DNA from: Frigoribacterium faeni
Lineage (GTDB): Bacteria > Actinomycetota > Actinomycetes > Actinomycetales > Microbacteriaceae
Direction of reading: 5' to 3'
Assembly (NCBI RefSeq): GCF_007988805.1
Contig: NZ_BJUV01000005.1
Coordinates: forward strand, 62,001 to 126,000
DNA: 64,000 nt
The notes beneath the pieces were generated by a model that ran no database searches, was not told the DNA's origin, and saw only the letters and a program-made list of their open reading frames with translations. Made by a program: the position numbers and the translations under genes. Shown here in pieces: positions 29,424 to 39,224 of this stretch (positions are counted from its first letter, which is position 1; each line of letters opens with the position of its first letter).

Positions 29424-30212
29424 CTACTCGATGGACGCCGCCGTGATGGTCGTGTCGACGACGGGTGCTCCGTCGGTGGTCTGCGAGGCGCCCTCGGGCT
29501 GCACCACCCCGGCGTCGGCGACGTTCGCCACGAGCTGGTCGAGTCCGTCCGTCACCGAGCCGACGATCGTGTAGCCGCCGGTCGAGGCGTCGAGATACGT
29601 GTCGCCGTAGGTGATGAAGAACTGGGTGGACTGCGAGTTCGGGTCGCTGCCCCGGGCCATGGCGATAGTCCCGGCGGGATAGAGGCCGTCGCTCGGCACG
29701 TTCTCGAGGGGCCCGAAGGTGAACCCGGCGTCGCCCGTGCCGTCGCCGTTCGCCGACCCGCACTGGAGGAACTCGGCCGAGTCGGCGTCGCTCAGCCGGT
29801 GGCAGGCGGTGCCGTCGTAGAAGCCTTGCTGGATCAGATCGATGACGACGGAGGCGGCCTGCGGGGCCTTCTCGCCGTCGAGGCTGATGGCGAGCTCGAC
29901 GTCGTCGTTGAGGTCGAGCTCGCCCGTCCAGACGCGATCCTCCGCGATGTCCGAGCTGGGGACGTCTCCCGTCGAGGTCGCCGACGCGCTGGGGGAGGGG
30001 GTGGGCGAGGAGGACGCCTCGGGGGCGCCCGGCCCGGAGGTCGTGTAGACGACCTGGGTGACGACGGCCAGCGCGATCACGACGAGGACCGCCGCGGAGG
30101 CGATCACGTTGTCCCGGCGGCGGCGGCCCACCTGCGCGGAGTGGACCTTCTGTCGGGCGTTGTACCGCCGAAGCCTGTCGCGTGCCTCACGGTCGTCTCT
30201 GCTCGGTGCCAC
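29424..30212 (-). CDS. Membrane-anchored cyclophilin-type peptidyl-prolyl isomerase
   Basis: A 262-residue protein. A basic cytoplasmic head (about 1-35) is followed by one helix ([22 protein letters not shown]), a Ser/Pro/Thr linker, then a cyclophilin domain outside the membrane with [30 protein letters not shown] and [15 protein letters not shown]. It probably assists folding of exported proteins. GTG at 30212 follows GGAGGA. It is divergent from rarA. Confidence 0.88.
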   Translation of the reverse strand: MAPSRDDREARDRLRRYNARQKVHSAQVGRRRRDNVIASAAVLVVIALAVVTQVVYTTSGPGAPEASSSPTPSPSASATSTGDVPSSDIAEDRVWTGELDLNDDVELAISLDGEKAPQAASVVIDLIQQGFYDGTACHRLSDADSAEFLQCGSANGDGTGDAGFTFGPLENVPSDGLYPAGTIAMARGSDPNSQSTQFFITYGDTYLDASTGGYTIVGSVTDGLDQLVANVADAGVVQPEGASQTTDGAPVVDTTITAASIE

Positions 30213-30289
30213 GTGTCCTCCATGCCCGTATCGATCTCGAACCGAACTGTATCGGAGCCTCGACGGGGGTCGTCGTCGGTGGCCCGGTC

Positions 30290-30295
30290 TAGCAT
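30290..30295 (+). promoter_or_regulatory. Candidate -10 element of rarA (leaderless)
   Basis: TAGCAT ends 8 nt before the ATG of rarA and no ribosome-binding site intervenes. A leaderless transcript is likely. Confidence 0.55.
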
Positions 30296-30303
30296 GGGTC
30301 CCC

Positions 30304-31698
30304 ATGAGCCCGCTCCCGCAGAGCTCGACCCCACTCGCGGTCCGCATGCGCCCCACCAGCCTCGACGAGGTCGCCGGGCAGCGGCACCTCCTCCGCCCGG
30401 GATCGCCCCTCGTCACCCTGGCCTCCGACGTCTCGGGCGAGCAGGGTGCGGTCTCCGTCATCCTGTGGGGGCCTCCGGGCACCGGCAAGACCACCCTCGC
30501 CCAGGCCATCGCGCACAGCTCGGGCCGGCAGTTCATCGAGCTCTCCGCGGTCACGGCCGGGGTGAAGGACGTCCGTCAGGTGATGGAGAAGGCGCTGACC
30601 AACCGCGACCTCTACGGCACCACCACCGTCCTCTTCCTCGACGAGATCCACCGGTTCACCAAGGCGCAGCAGGACGCCCTGCTGCCCGGCGTCGAGAACG
30701 GCTGGGTGATCCTCATCGCCGCGACCACCGAGAACCCCTCGTTCTCGGTCATCACGCCTCTGCTGTCCCGGTCGCTGCTGCTGACCCTCGAGCAGCTCAG
30801 CGACGACGATCTCGGCGACCTGGTGCGACGAGCCGTGCACGACCCGCGCGGGCTCGGAGACACCGTCGTCCTGGACGACGAGGCCCTCGCGACGATCGTG
30901 CGACTCGCCTCGGGCGACGCGCGCCGTGCGCTGACGGCCCTCGAGGCCTCCGCCCAGTCGGCGGCGGCCGCGAGCCTGCGACCTCCGTCCGAGCAGGGGG
31001 CGGACGCCGGGGCCGACTACGATCCCGACGCCGAGTACGACGACGATCCCGACGACGCCCGCCCGATCATCACCGCCGAGACGGTCGCGCAATCGGTCGA
31101 CCGGGCGCTGCTGCGCTACGACCGGAACGGCGACGAGCACTACGACGTCATCAGCGCGTTCATCAAGTCGATCCGGGGCTCCGACGTCGACGCCGCTCTC
31201 CATTACCTCGCCCGCATGATCGAGGCGGGGGAGGACCCGCGCTTCATCTGTCGACGGGTCATCGTCTCGGCCGGAGAGGACATCGGCATGGCCGATCCGA
31301 ACGCCCTGACGGTCGCCGTCTCCGCCGCGACGGCCGTCCAGATGATCGGGATGCCCGAAGGCCGCATCCCGCTCGCCGAGGCGGTCGTCTACCTCGCGAC
31401 CGCCCCCAAGTCGAACCGGGCGTACTCCGCGCTCGACGCCGCGATCGCCGACGTCCGGGCCGGGAAGGCCGGCCGGGTGCCGAAGCACCTGAGAGACGCG
31501 CACTACCCGGGGGCGAAGCGCCTCGGGCACGGCAAGGGCTACCGCTACGCGCACGACTCGGAGTTCGGCGTGGTCGAGCAGCAGTACCTGCCCGACGAGC
31601 TCGTCGGGCACGAGTACTACGATCCCACCGCGAACGGGAACGAGCGCGACGTCGCCGCCCGACTCGAGAAGCTCCGACGCATCACCCGCGGCCACTGA
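30304..31698 (+). CDS. rarA: Replication-associated recombination protein RarA (MgsA) AAA+ ATPase
   Basis: A 464-residue clamp-loader-like ATPase acting at stalled forks. Visible: [17 protein letters not shown], Walker [10 protein letters not shown], Walker B FLDEIHRF, sensor 1 [11 protein letters not shown], and the MgsA C-terminal tetramer region ([28 protein letters not shown]). An acidic insert of about 30 residues (near 225-255, with [14 protein letters not shown]) interrupts the lid region and is likely a flexible loop. ATG at 30304 fits the conserved start. Confidence 0.94.
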   Translation: MSPLPQSSTPLAVRMRPTSLDEVAGQRHLLRPGSPLVTLASDVSGEQGAVSVILWGPPGTGKTTLAQAIAHSSGRQFIELSAVTAGVKDVRQVMEKALTNRDLYGTTTVLFLDEIHRFTKAQQDALLPGVENGWVILIAATTENPSFSVITPLLSRSLLLTLEQLSDDDLGDLVRRAVHDPRGLGDTVVLDDEALATIVRLASGDARRALTALEASAQSAAAASLRPPSEQGADAGADYDPDAEYDDDPDDARPIITAETVAQSVDRALLRYDRNGDEHYDVISAFIKSIRGSDVDAALHYLARMIEAGEDPRFICRRVIVSAGEDIGMADPNALTVAVSAATAVQMIGMPEGRIPLAEAVVYLATAPKSNRAYSALDAAIADVRAGKAGRVPKHLRDAHYPGAKRLGHGKGYRYAHDSEFGVVEQQYLPDELVGHEYYDPTANGNERDVAARLEKLRRITRGH

Positions 31699-31752
31699 TC
31701 CCGGTCGCGACACGCGTCCTCCAGGCGCTTCGCATGGGCCCGGTTCGTCCTG

Positions 31753-31929
31753 TATGCTCGTGGGGTTGCCTGTTCTCGGGCGTCGACGCGCGGCTGCTGA
31801 CGACGACCCGATCAAGGTGAGCCGACCTGTAGCCGGTCGCCACCGCGGCACTCACCCCTCTTGTTACGCCGCTCGGCGCTCGCGCGCTGGGGCGGTCCAT
31901 GACGAACCTCCGACAAGAAAAAGGAACAA
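31753..31929 (+). promoter_or_regulatory. rpsD promoter and long 5' leader
   Basis: TATGCT at 31753-31758 is a -10-like hexamer. A transcript from about 31765 would carry a leader of about 165 nt before rpsD, with a GGTG...GACC / GGTC...CACC interrupted stem at about 31817-31845. Nothing codes in the 231-bp gap. Autoregulation by ribosomal protein S4 is known in other bacteria, but I cannot match this leader to a described class. Confidence 0.4.
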
Positions 31930-32559
31930 GTGTCCACCAAGTCACGTACCCGCAGCAAGACCCGTCTGTCGCGTGCCCTCGGCATCGCCCTGACCCCGAA
32001 GGCCGCACGCTACCTCGAGAAGCGTCCGTACGCTCCGGGCGAGCACGGTCGCACCAAGCGCAAGGCGGACAGCGACTACGCCGTCCGTCTGCGTGAGAAG
32101 CAGCGCCTGCGCGCCCAGTACGGCATCCGCGAGGCTCAGCTCAAGATCGTCTTCAACGAGGCTCGCAAGGCCTCCGGCCTGACCGGTGAGAACCTGGTCG
32201 AGCTCCTCGAGACGCGTCTCGACGCGCTGGTCCTGCGTGCCGGTTTCGCCCGCACCACGGCCCAGGCCCGCCAGATGGTCGTGCACCGTCACATCCTCGT
32301 CGACGGCAAGCTCGTTGACCGTCCCTCGTTCCGCGTCAAGCCCGGTCAGATGATCCACGTCGCGGCCAAGAGCGAGAAGATGGAGCCCTTCCAGGTCGCA
32401 GCCGCCGGCGGTCACGTCGACGTCCTGCCCAAGGTCCCCGGCTACCTCGAGGTCGAGATCGACAAGCTGCAGGCCCGCCTCGTGCGACGCCCGAAGCGCG
32501 TCGAAGTCCCCGTCACCTGCGAGGTCCAGCTCGTCGTCGAGTACTACGCCGCCCGCTAG
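31930..32559 (+). CDS. rpsD: 30S ribosomal protein S4
   Basis: A 209-residue primary 16S-binding protein. Visible: RTRSKTRLSRALGIALTPKA at the start, RPYAPGEHGR, and the S4 domain RLDALVLRAGFARTTAQARQMVVHRHILVDG. This is the zinc-free form: the N-terminal Cys cluster is absent. GTG start behind AAGGAA. A perfect terminator follows, so rpsD is probably monocistronic. Confidence 0.97.
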   Translation: MSTKSRTRSKTRLSRALGIALTPKAARYLEKRPYAPGEHGRTKRKADSDYAVRLREKQRLRAQYGIREAQLKIVFNEARKASGLTGENLVELLETRLDALVLRAGFARTTAQARQMVVHRHILVDGKLVDRPSFRVKPGQMIHVAAKSEKMEPFQVAAAGGHVDVLPKVPGYLEVEIDKLQARLVRRPKRVEVPVTCEVQLVVEYYAAR

Positions 32560-32582
32560 TCACCCGCACGACAGCACTCCGA

Positions 32583-32613
32583 GGGAGCGCGCCACGATCC
32601 GTGGCGCGCTCCC
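32583..32613 (+). terminator. rpsD terminator
   Basis: GGGAGCGCGCCAC (32583-32595) pairs perfectly with GTGGCGCGCTCCC (32601-32613) around GATCC, followed by TT. Confidence 0.9.
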
Positions 32614-32700
32614 TTCGTCGTCGGCGGACCGTGCCGCGCAGGCGGGTAAGCTGACGTGTCGTCCCGTGCGCCGTCCGCACGACATCCGTGAGGAGTCCCC

Positions 32701-32889
32701 GTGAAGAGCCTGATCCTGCTGACCGTCGGCGTCGTCGCCGGCTTCGCCCTGGCGCACCAGTACAACAAGACGCCCAGCGGCCGCCGCTTCTTCGGCGGGC
32801 TCGACGGCAGCCTCACCTCGTTCCGCGCCGCCGTCGTCGACGGGTACCGCGCCCGGGAGGCCGAGCTGCGTTCCGACGACGCGAGCTGA
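32701..32889 (+). CDS. Small single-pass membrane protein between rpsD and alaS
   Basis: A 62-residue protein with one N-terminal helix (SLILLTVGVVAGFALAHQYN) and a short polar tail containing TPSGRRFFGGLDGSLTSFR. Genes for small membrane proteins of this type commonly lie between rpsD and alaS in actinobacteria. GTG at 32701 follows GAGGAG; TAAGCT at 32647-32652 may be the -10. Function unknown. Confidence 0.75.
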   Translation: MKSLILLTVGVVAGFALAHQYNKTPSGRRFFGGLDGSLTSFRAAVVDGYRAREAELRSDDAS

Positions 32890-32950
32890 CCGCCCGCTCG
32901 CTCCGCGCCTCCTCGTCGCCCCACCACCTCGATCACCCACCCGGAGAACC

Positions 32951-35620
32951 ATGCAGACCGCCGAGATCCGCCGCCGTTGGCTCGACTACTTCGGAGACCG
33001 AGGCCACACCGTGGTCCCCTCCGCCTCCCTCGTCAGCGACGACCCCAGCCTGCTCTTCACGGTCGCGGGCATGGTCCCGTTCATCCCGTACCTCACCGGT
33101 CTCGTCCCGACCCCGTACCCCCGAGCGACCAGCGTCCAGAAGTGCATCCGCACCAACGACATCGAAGAGGTCGGCAAGACGCCCCGCCACGGCACGTTCT
33201 TCCAGATGAACGGCAACTTCTCGTTCGGCGACTACTTCAAGGAGGAGGCGATCGGGTACGCCTGGGAGCTCCTGACGTCGAGCGAGGAGGCCGGGGGGCT
33301 GGCCTTCGACCCCGCCGACCTCTGGGTGACCGTCTACGAGGAGGACGACGAGGCCATCGCCCTCTGGAAGAAGATCGCGGGCCTGCCCGACGAGAGGATC
33401 CAGCGGCTCGGCAAGGACACCAACTACTGGCACACCGGGCAGCCGGGCCCGGCCGGCCCGTGCTCCGAGATCTTCTTCGACCGCGGTCCGGCGTTCGGCG
33501 CCGACGGGGGACCGGCGACCGACGACGACCGCTACGTCGAGATCTGGAACCTCGTGTTCATGCAGTACCAGATCGAGAACGTGCGATCGAAGGTCGACTT
33601 CGACATCGTCCGCGAGCTCCCGAACAAGAACATCGACACCGGGATGGGCCTCGAGCGCGTCGCGTTCCTCAAGCAGGGCGTCGACAACATGTACGAGATC
33701 GACCAGGTCCGGCCGGTGCTCGACAAGGCGGCCGAGCTCTCCGGTCGCCGGTACGGAGCGGTCCACGACGACGACGTGCGGATGCGCGTCATCGCCGACC
33801 ACGTCCGCAGCTCCCTCATGCTGATGTCCGACGGCGTCCGACCGTCCAACGAGGGTCGCGGCTACATCCTGCGCCGGCTCCTCCGTCGCACCGTGCGCTC
33901 CATGCGCCTGCTCGGAGTCGAAGGGGCGACGTTCCCGCAGCTGTTCCCCGAGTCGCGTGACGCGATGAAGTCGGCGTACCCCGAGGTCGAGACCGACTTC
34001 GACCGCATCTCCCGTCTCGCCTACGCCGAGGAGGAGACCTTCCTCCGGACGCTCGCCGCCGGGACGACCATCCTCGACGAGGCGGTCGTGACGACCCGTG
34101 CGTCGTCCACGGGGGCGACACCGCGCCTGGCGGGGGACACCGCGTTCCTGCTGCACGACACGTTCGGCTTCCCGATCGACCTCACCCTCGAGATCGCCGC
34201 GGAGAACGGACTCGACGTCGACCGTTCGGCGTTCGACTCGCTCATGTCCGAGCAGCGGGCCCGCGCCAAGGCCGACGCCAAGTCGCGCAAGGTGGCGCTG
34301 GCCGATCTCAGCGTCTACAGCGACTTCCGCGCCAAGGGTGAGACGGTCTTCACCGGCTACGACGTGCTCGACACGCCCACCCGGGTGCTCGGCATCATCG
34401 TCGACGGCGTCTCCGCCGATCGTGCCGTCGCGGGCGACATCGCCGAGGTCATCCTCGCCGAGACCTCGCTGTACGCCGAGTCCGGCGGCCAGGACGCCGA
34501 CGCCGGCACCATCGTCGGGGCCGGCTTCGACCTCGAGGTGCTCGACGTGCAGAAGCCGGTCAAGGGGCTGATCAGCCACCGGGTCCAGGTCCGTTCCGGC
34601 GAGGTGGGGGTGGGCGACTCCGCCACCAGCGTGGTCGACCCCGTCTACCGACGAGGAGCGACGCAGGCGCACTCCGCGACCCACCTCATCCACGCCGCGC
34701 TCCGCGAGGTCCTCGGACCGGAGGCGCACCAGGCCGGCTCGTACAACAAGGCCGGTTACATGCGCCTCGACTTCAACTGGAACCAGGCGCTCAGCCCGGC
34801 CACGCGCGGAGAGATCGAGGAGATCGCGAACAACGCCATCCGCGACGACCTGCCCGTGGTGACCCGGGAACTGGCCCTCGACGAGGCGCGGTCGATGGGC
34901 GCCATGGCGCTCTTCGGCGAGAAGTACGGCGAGACCGTCCGCATGGTCGACATCGGCGGCCCCTGGTCTCGCGAGCTCTGCGCCGGGACCCACGTCGGCT
35001 CGAGCTCGCAGGTCGGACTCATCAACCTCATCAGCGAGACGTCGGTCGGCTCGACCAACCGTCGCGTCGAGTCGCTGGTCGGGCTCGACGCCTTCCGGGA
35101 GTTCGCCAGCGAGCGGGCCATCGTGGCGCAGCTGACGTCATCGCTGCGGGCGCCGCGCGAGCAGCTCGCCGATCGCGTCGGGGACCTCGTCGCCAACCTC
35201 AAGTCGGCCGAGAAGCGGATCGCCGAGTTCGAGCGCGCCCAGCTGTCCACCCGCGTGCCCGCCCTCCTCGAGACCGCCACGACGATCGGCGACCTCACGG
35301 TCGTGGCGCAGACCGTCGGGGCCCTCCGCTCCACCGACGACCTCCGCTCCCTCGTGACGTCGGTCCGTGAGCGACTCGGCTCCCACTCCGCGTCGGTCGT
35401 CGCGCTGGCCGCCGACGTCTCGGGCAAGCCCGCGGTGATCGTGGCCACGACGGAGTCCGCACGAGGTGCCGGCGCTCGCGCCGGTCAGCTCGCCAAGGGC
35501 GCGGCCGCCGTGCTCGGCGGGGGCGGAGGCGGAAAGGACGACCTCGCCCAGGGCGGCGGTTCGGACGTCGGAGCCATCCCGCAGGCGCTGGCCGGCATCG
35601 TCGCCGCCCTGCGGGGCTGA
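32951..35620 (+). CDS. alaS: Alanine-tRNA ligase
   Basis: An 889-residue class II synthetase of normal length. Catalytic core: FRNTFF-type motif replaced by KTPRHGTFFQMNGNFSFGDYFK, AGPCSEIFFD and NKNIDTGMGLERVAF; editing domain with zinc ligands HSATHLIH and CAGTHV; a C-terminal C-Ala domain with the Gly-rich GGGGGGKDDLAQGGG. ATG follows CCGGAGA. ruvX follows 7 nt later. Confidence 0.96.
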   Translation: MQTAEIRRRWLDYFGDRGHTVVPSASLVSDDPSLLFTVAGMVPFIPYLTGLVPTPYPRATSVQKCIRTNDIEEVGKTPRHGTFFQMNGNFSFGDYFKEEAIGYAWELLTSSEEAGGLAFDPADLWVTVYEEDDEAIALWKKIAGLPDERIQRLGKDTNYWHTGQPGPAGPCSEIFFDRGPAFGADGGPATDDDRYVEIWNLVFMQYQIENVRSKVDFDIVRELPNKNIDTGMGLERVAFLKQGVDNMYEIDQVRPVLDKAAELSGRRYGAVHDDDVRMRVIADHVRSSLMLMSDGVRPSNEGRGYILRRLLRRTVRSMRLLGVEGATFPQLFPESRDAMKSAYPEVETDFDRISRLAYAEEETFLRTLAAGTTILDEAVVTTRASSTGATPRLAGDTAFLLHDTFGFPIDLTLEIAAENGLDVDRSAFDSLMSEQRARAKADAKSRKVALADLSVYSDFRAKGETVFTGYDVLDTPTRVLGIIVDGVSADRAVAGDIAEVILAETSLYAESGGQDADAGTIVGAGFDLEVLDVQKPVKGLISHRVQVRSGEVGVGDSATSVVDPVYRRGATQAHSATHLIHAALREVLGPEAHQAGSYNKAGYMRLDFNWNQALSPATRGEIEEIANNAIRDDLPVVTRELALDEARSMGAMALFGEKYGETVRMVDIGGPWSRELCAGTHVGSSSQVGLINLISETSVGSTNRRVESLVGLDAFREFASERAIVAQLTSSLRAPREQLADRVGDLVANLKSAEKRIAEFERAQLSTRVPALLETATTIGDLTVVAQTVGALRSTDDLRSLVTSVRERLGSHSASVVALAADVSGKPAVIVATTESARGAGARAGQLAKGAAAVLGGGGGGKDDLAQGGGSDVGAIPQALAGIVAALRG

Positions 35621-35627
35621 GTCCCGC

Positions 35628-36137
35628 ATGCGAGAAGGCGTCCGGATCGGCGTCGACGTGGGCAGGGCCCGCATCGGCGTCGCCCGGACCGACCCGCACG
35701 GGATGATCGCGACGCCCGTCGAGACCGTGCCCCGCGCCTCCTCGGGATCCGACGACGTCGCGACGATCGTCGGCCACGCCGTCGAGCTCGCGGCCGTCGA
35801 GATCGTGGTCGGGCTCCCGCTGTCGTTGTCGGGACGCGACACGCCGTCGACGGCGGACGCCCGGCACTTCGCCGACGCCCTGGCCGCGGCCTCGTCCGTC
35901 CCCGTCCGCCTGGTGGACGAGCGCCTGTCTACCGTCAGCGCCCAGGGTGCACTCCGCGCCTCCGGACGCAAGGGCAGGAGACAACGATCCGTCATCGATC
36001 AAGTGGCCGCTGTTATCATCGTCCAGCATGCGCTCGACCTCGAGCGATCGAGTGGTCGCCCACCCGGTCAGCTCGTGAGCGCCCCCGACGCCGATGAGGG
36101 CGGCGGAGCCGAACCCGACACCGACGAAGGACGTTGA
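35628..36137 (+). CDS. ruvX: Holliday junction resolvase-like RuvX (YqgF)
   Basis: A 169-residue RNase H-fold nuclease, implicated in 16S rRNA maturation and recombination. The acidic residues are in GVDVGRARIGVA, VDERLST and DQVAAVIIVQHAL. A 25-residue acidic tail follows the fold. ATG at 35628 begins REGVRIGVDVG. It lies between alaS and mltG as in many actinobacteria. Confidence 0.93.
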   Translation: MREGVRIGVDVGRARIGVARTDPHGMIATPVETVPRASSGSDDVATIVGHAVELAAVEIVVGLPLSLSGRDTPSTADARHFADALAAASSVPVRLVDERLSTVSAQGALRASGRKGRRQRSVIDQVAAVIIVQHALDLERSSGRPPGQLVSAPDADEGGGAEPDTDEGR

Positions 36138-36140
36138 TTC

Positions 36141-37433
36141 GTGGCCGACGACCCCCAATGGGACGACATCTTCTCGTCCCAGCCGAGCACCGACCCGCCG
36201 AGACGCTCCGCGGACGCGGATCCTCCGACGGACGAGGCGCCGCCCGTCGACCGGCAGGTCGCCTCGACCCGGCGCGAGCAGCGTGAGCGCGAGCGGACGC
36301 CCGCTCCCCGAGCGGAGCGCGAGCCGCGCACCCGCCGTGGACGCGGATCCGACGAGCCCCGTCCGAAGGGCCGTCACCGGGGCACGATCATCCTCGTGTC
36401 GATCCTGGTGGTCGTCCTCGCCGGCGGGACGGCCGGCGTCGTGGCCGCCTGGGGCGCCGTCGCGCCCCTCGTCGCCAAGATCACGGGCGACGACGCCCCC
36501 GCCGACTTCACCGGTGGCGGCAACGGCACGGAGGTCGACTTCGCGATCGTCGACGGCCAGGTCGGCTCCGACATCGCGGCGAACCTCGCCGACAGCGGCG
36601 TCACCAAGAGCTACGAGGCGGCGTACGCGATCCTCCTCGCCGACACCACCCTGACGTTCCAGCCCGGCACCTACTCCCTGCAGCAGGAGATGAGCGCGCA
36701 GTCCGCGATCGACGCCCTGCAGGACGACGCGAATCGGATCGTCAACCGCCTCGTCATCCCCGAGGGGACGGCTGCGGTCGACATCTACAGTCTGCTCTCC
36801 CAGGCGACCGACATCCCCGTCGACCAGATCACCGCCGCAGCGCAGGATCCCGCCTCGTTCGGGCTGCCGGCGTCCGCCACCTCCCTCGAGGGGTACCTGT
36901 TCCCCGCCACCTACGACCTCGACCCGACGCTCGACGCGCACGGATACCTGCAGCTGATGGTCGACACCCAGGTGGCACGACTGACGGCACTCGGCGTCCA
37001 GCCGGCCGACTACGAGAAGGTCATCACCCTCGCCTCCATCGTCCAGCGGGAGGCCGGACTCGCCGCCGACTACCCCAAGGTGGCCCGGGTCTTCCAGAAC
37101 CGCCTCGACGACGGGATGCTCCTGCAGTCGGACGCGACGGTCGCGTACGGGACGGGCAACACCCATCGGGTCACCACGACCGACGAGGAGCGCGGCGACG
37201 CCTCGAACCTCTACAACACCTACGTGCACGAGGGGCTGCCCGTCGGGCCGATCTCGAACCCCGGCGACCTGGCGCTCAACGCGGCCGTCAACCCCGCCGA
37301 CGGCACCTGGCTGTACTTCGTCACGGTGAACCTCGACTCGGGCGAGACCACGTTCTCGACGACCTTCGCCGAGCATCAGGTGGCCGTCGCCCAGTGGCAG
37401 GCCTGGATGCGCGAGCACCCCGAGTACCAGTAG
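36141..37433 (+). CDS. mltG: Endolytic murein transglycosylase MltG
   Basis: A 430-residue cell-wall enzyme that cuts nascent glycan strands. A long charged cytoplasmic region (1-80, with many Arg and Pro) precedes one helix ([23 protein letters not shown]). Outside lie a LysM-like part and the YceG domain with the catalytic Glu in SIVQREAG and the closing [24 protein letters not shown] start 3 nt after ruvX. aroE, often next in this neighbourhood, is absent before aroC. Confidence 0.94.
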   Translation: MADDPQWDDIFSSQPSTDPPRRSADADPPTDEAPPVDRQVASTRREQRERERTPAPRAEREPRTRRGRGSDEPRPKGRHRGTIILVSILVVVLAGGTAGVVAAWGAVAPLVAKITGDDAPADFTGGGNGTEVDFAIVDGQVGSDIAANLADSGVTKSYEAAYAILLADTTLTFQPGTYSLQQEMSAQSAIDALQDDANRIVNRLVIPEGTAAVDIYSLLSQATDIPVDQITAAAQDPASFGLPASATSLEGYLFPATYDLDPTLDAHGYLQLMVDTQVARLTALGVQPADYEKVITLASIVQREAGLAADYPKVARVFQNRLDDGMLLQSDATVAYGTGNTHRVTTTDEERGDASNLYNTYVHEGLPVGPISNPGDLALNAAVNPADGTWLYFVTVNLDSGETTFSTTFAEHQVAVAQWQAWMREHPEYQ

Positions 37434-37447
37434 GCGATCGCACCGCC

Positions 37448-37486
37448 GTGAGCGCGCCCCCGGTCGACGACCGGGGGCGCGCTCAC
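37448..37486 (+). terminator. Strong terminator after mltG
   Basis: GTGAGCGCGCCCCCGGTC (37448-37465) pairs perfectly over 18 bp with GACCGGGGGCGCGCTCAC (37469-37486), with a 3-nt loop. It separates alaS-ruvX-mltG from aroCKB. Confidence 0.93.
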
Positions 37487-37506
37487 GCTGTGGGAGGATT
37501 GTCCCC

Positions 37507-38712
37507 ATGCTTCGTTGGTTGACCGCAGGGGAATCGCACGGCCCCGAGCTCATCGCCGTCCTCGAGGGGCTGCCCTCGGGGGTGCCCGTCTCGATCGACG
37601 CCCTCCGCGCGGATCTCGCGCGCCGCAAGCTCGGCTACGGTCGCGGCTCCCGCATGAAGTTCGAGCAGGACGAGCTGCACCTGTCCGGCGGCGTCCGTCA
37701 CGGACTCACGATGGGCAGCCCCGTGGCCATCCGGGTGGGCAACACCGAGTGGCCGAAGTGGGTCGAGGTCATGAACCCCGAGCCCGTCGAGGTCAGCGAG
37801 GCGTCGCGGGGGCGCAGCGCGCCCCTCACGCGCCCGCGTCCGGGTCACGCGGACCTCGTGGGCATGCAGAAGTACGACTTCGACGAGGCCAGGCCGATCC
37901 TCGAGCGCGCCAGCGCCAGAGAGACCGCCGCGCGCGTCGCCCTCGGCGCCGTCGCCCGGTCGTTCCTCGCCGAGCTCGGCATCGAGCTGGTCAGCCACAC
38001 CCTGTCGATCGGGCCGGTCCGCGTGCCCGAGGGCGCGCCCGTCCCCGTCCCCTCCGACGTCGACCGGCTGGATGACGATCCGCTGCGCTGCTTCGACGAG
38101 GCCACCAGCGCGCGCATGGTCGACGAGGTCGAGTCGGCCAAGAAGGACGGCGACACGCTCGGCGGCGTCGTCGAGGTGCTGGCCTACGGCGTCCCCCCGG
38201 GGCTCGGATCGCACGTCCACTGGGACCGCCGACTCGACTCGCAGCTCGCGGCGGCGCTCATGGGCATCCAGGCCATCAAGGGGGTCGAGGTCGGCGACGG
38301 CTTCGAGACCACCAGGAGGCGCGGGTCCGTCGCCCACGACGAGCTCCACCGCACCGGCGGGGTCATCTCACGCGACACCGACCGTGCCGGCGGCACCGAG
38401 GGCGGCATGAGCACGGGTACCGTGCTCCGCGTCCGCGCCGGAATGAAGCCGATCGCCACCGTCCCCCGTGCCCTGGCCACCATCGACGTCACCAGCGGCG
38501 AGGAGTCCAAGGCGCATCATCAGCGTTCCGACGTCTGCGCCGTCCCGGCGGCGGGCGTCGTCGCCGAGGCGATGGTCGCGCTCGTGCTCGCCAACTCCGT
38601 GCTCGAGAAGTTCGGCGGCGACTCGCTCGGCGAGACCCGACGCAACCTGCAGGGCTACCTCGCCGCGATCCCCGAGAACCTGCGGACTCAGCCGGCGTCC
38701 GCCGACCAGTGA
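37507..38712 (+). CDS. aroC: Chorismate synthase
   Basis: A 401-residue FMN-dependent enzyme converting EPSP to chorismate. Signatures: [40 protein letters not shown] and [25 protein letters not shown] follows GGGAGGA. A 4-nt GTGA overlap leads into aroK. Confidence 0.96.
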   Translation: MLRWLTAGESHGPELIAVLEGLPSGVPVSIDALRADLARRKLGYGRGSRMKFEQDELHLSGGVRHGLTMGSPVAIRVGNTEWPKWVEVMNPEPVEVSEASRGRSAPLTRPRPGHADLVGMQKYDFDEARPILERASARETAARVALGAVARSFLAELGIELVSHTLSIGPVRVPEGAPVPVPSDVDRLDDDPLRCFDEATSARMVDEVESAKKDGDTLGGVVEVLAYGVPPGLGSHVHWDRRLDSQLAAALMGIQAIKGVEVGDGFETTRRRGSVAHDELHRTGGVISRDTDRAGGTEGGMSTGTVLRVRAGMKPIATVPRALATIDVTSGEESKAHHQRSDVCAVPAAGVVAEAMVALVLANSVLEKFGGDSLGETRRNLQGYLAAIPENLRTQPASADQ

Positions 38713-39224
38713 CCTCCCCGGGCCCGGTCGTCCTGATCGGCCCGATGGGCGCGGGCAAGACGAGCATCGGCAAGAAGCTCTCCCGACGTCTCGGCGTCGC
38801 GTTCCGCGACAGCGATCGCATCGTGGTGCAGCGCCACGGGCCCATCGCCGATCTCTTCGCCGGCCACGGCGAGGAGCACTTCCGCGAACTCGAACGCGAC
38901 GCCGTCGCCGACGCCCTCGCCTCCGACGGCGTCGTGTCGCTGGGCGGGGGAGCGGTCCTCGACGAGACGACCCGCGCCTCCCTGGCTCCTCTCCCGGTCG
39001 TGCTCCTCACGGTCTCGCCCGAGGCCGTGGAGGCGCGCCTGGCCGGCAGCTCCCGTCCGCTCCTCCAGCGCGGCGGGATCGACGCGTGGCGCGCGATCGC
39101 CGCCGACCGCGACCCCGTCTACCGAGAGCTCGCCTCGGTCGTCGTCGACACGTCCCACCGGCCGGTCTCGGCCGTCGTCGACGACATCGTCACCTGGCTC
39201 GACACCGAAAGAGGCACCGCATGA
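38709..39224 (+). CDS. aroK: Shikimate kinase
   Basis: A 171-residue P-loop kinase that phosphorylates shikimate. Walker [10 protein letters not shown], the shikimate-binding [11 protein letters not shown], and GGGAVLDE are clear. It overlaps aroC and aroB by 4 nt each, so the three are coupled. Confidence 0.95.
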   Translation: MTSPGPVVLIGPMGAGKTSIGKKLSRRLGVAFRDSDRIVVQRHGPIADLFAGHGEEHFRELERDAVADALASDGVVSLGGGAVLDETTRASLAPLPVVLLTVSPEAVEARLAGSSRPLLQRGGIDAWRAIAADRDPVYRELASVVVDTSHRPVSAVVDDIVTWLDTERGTA

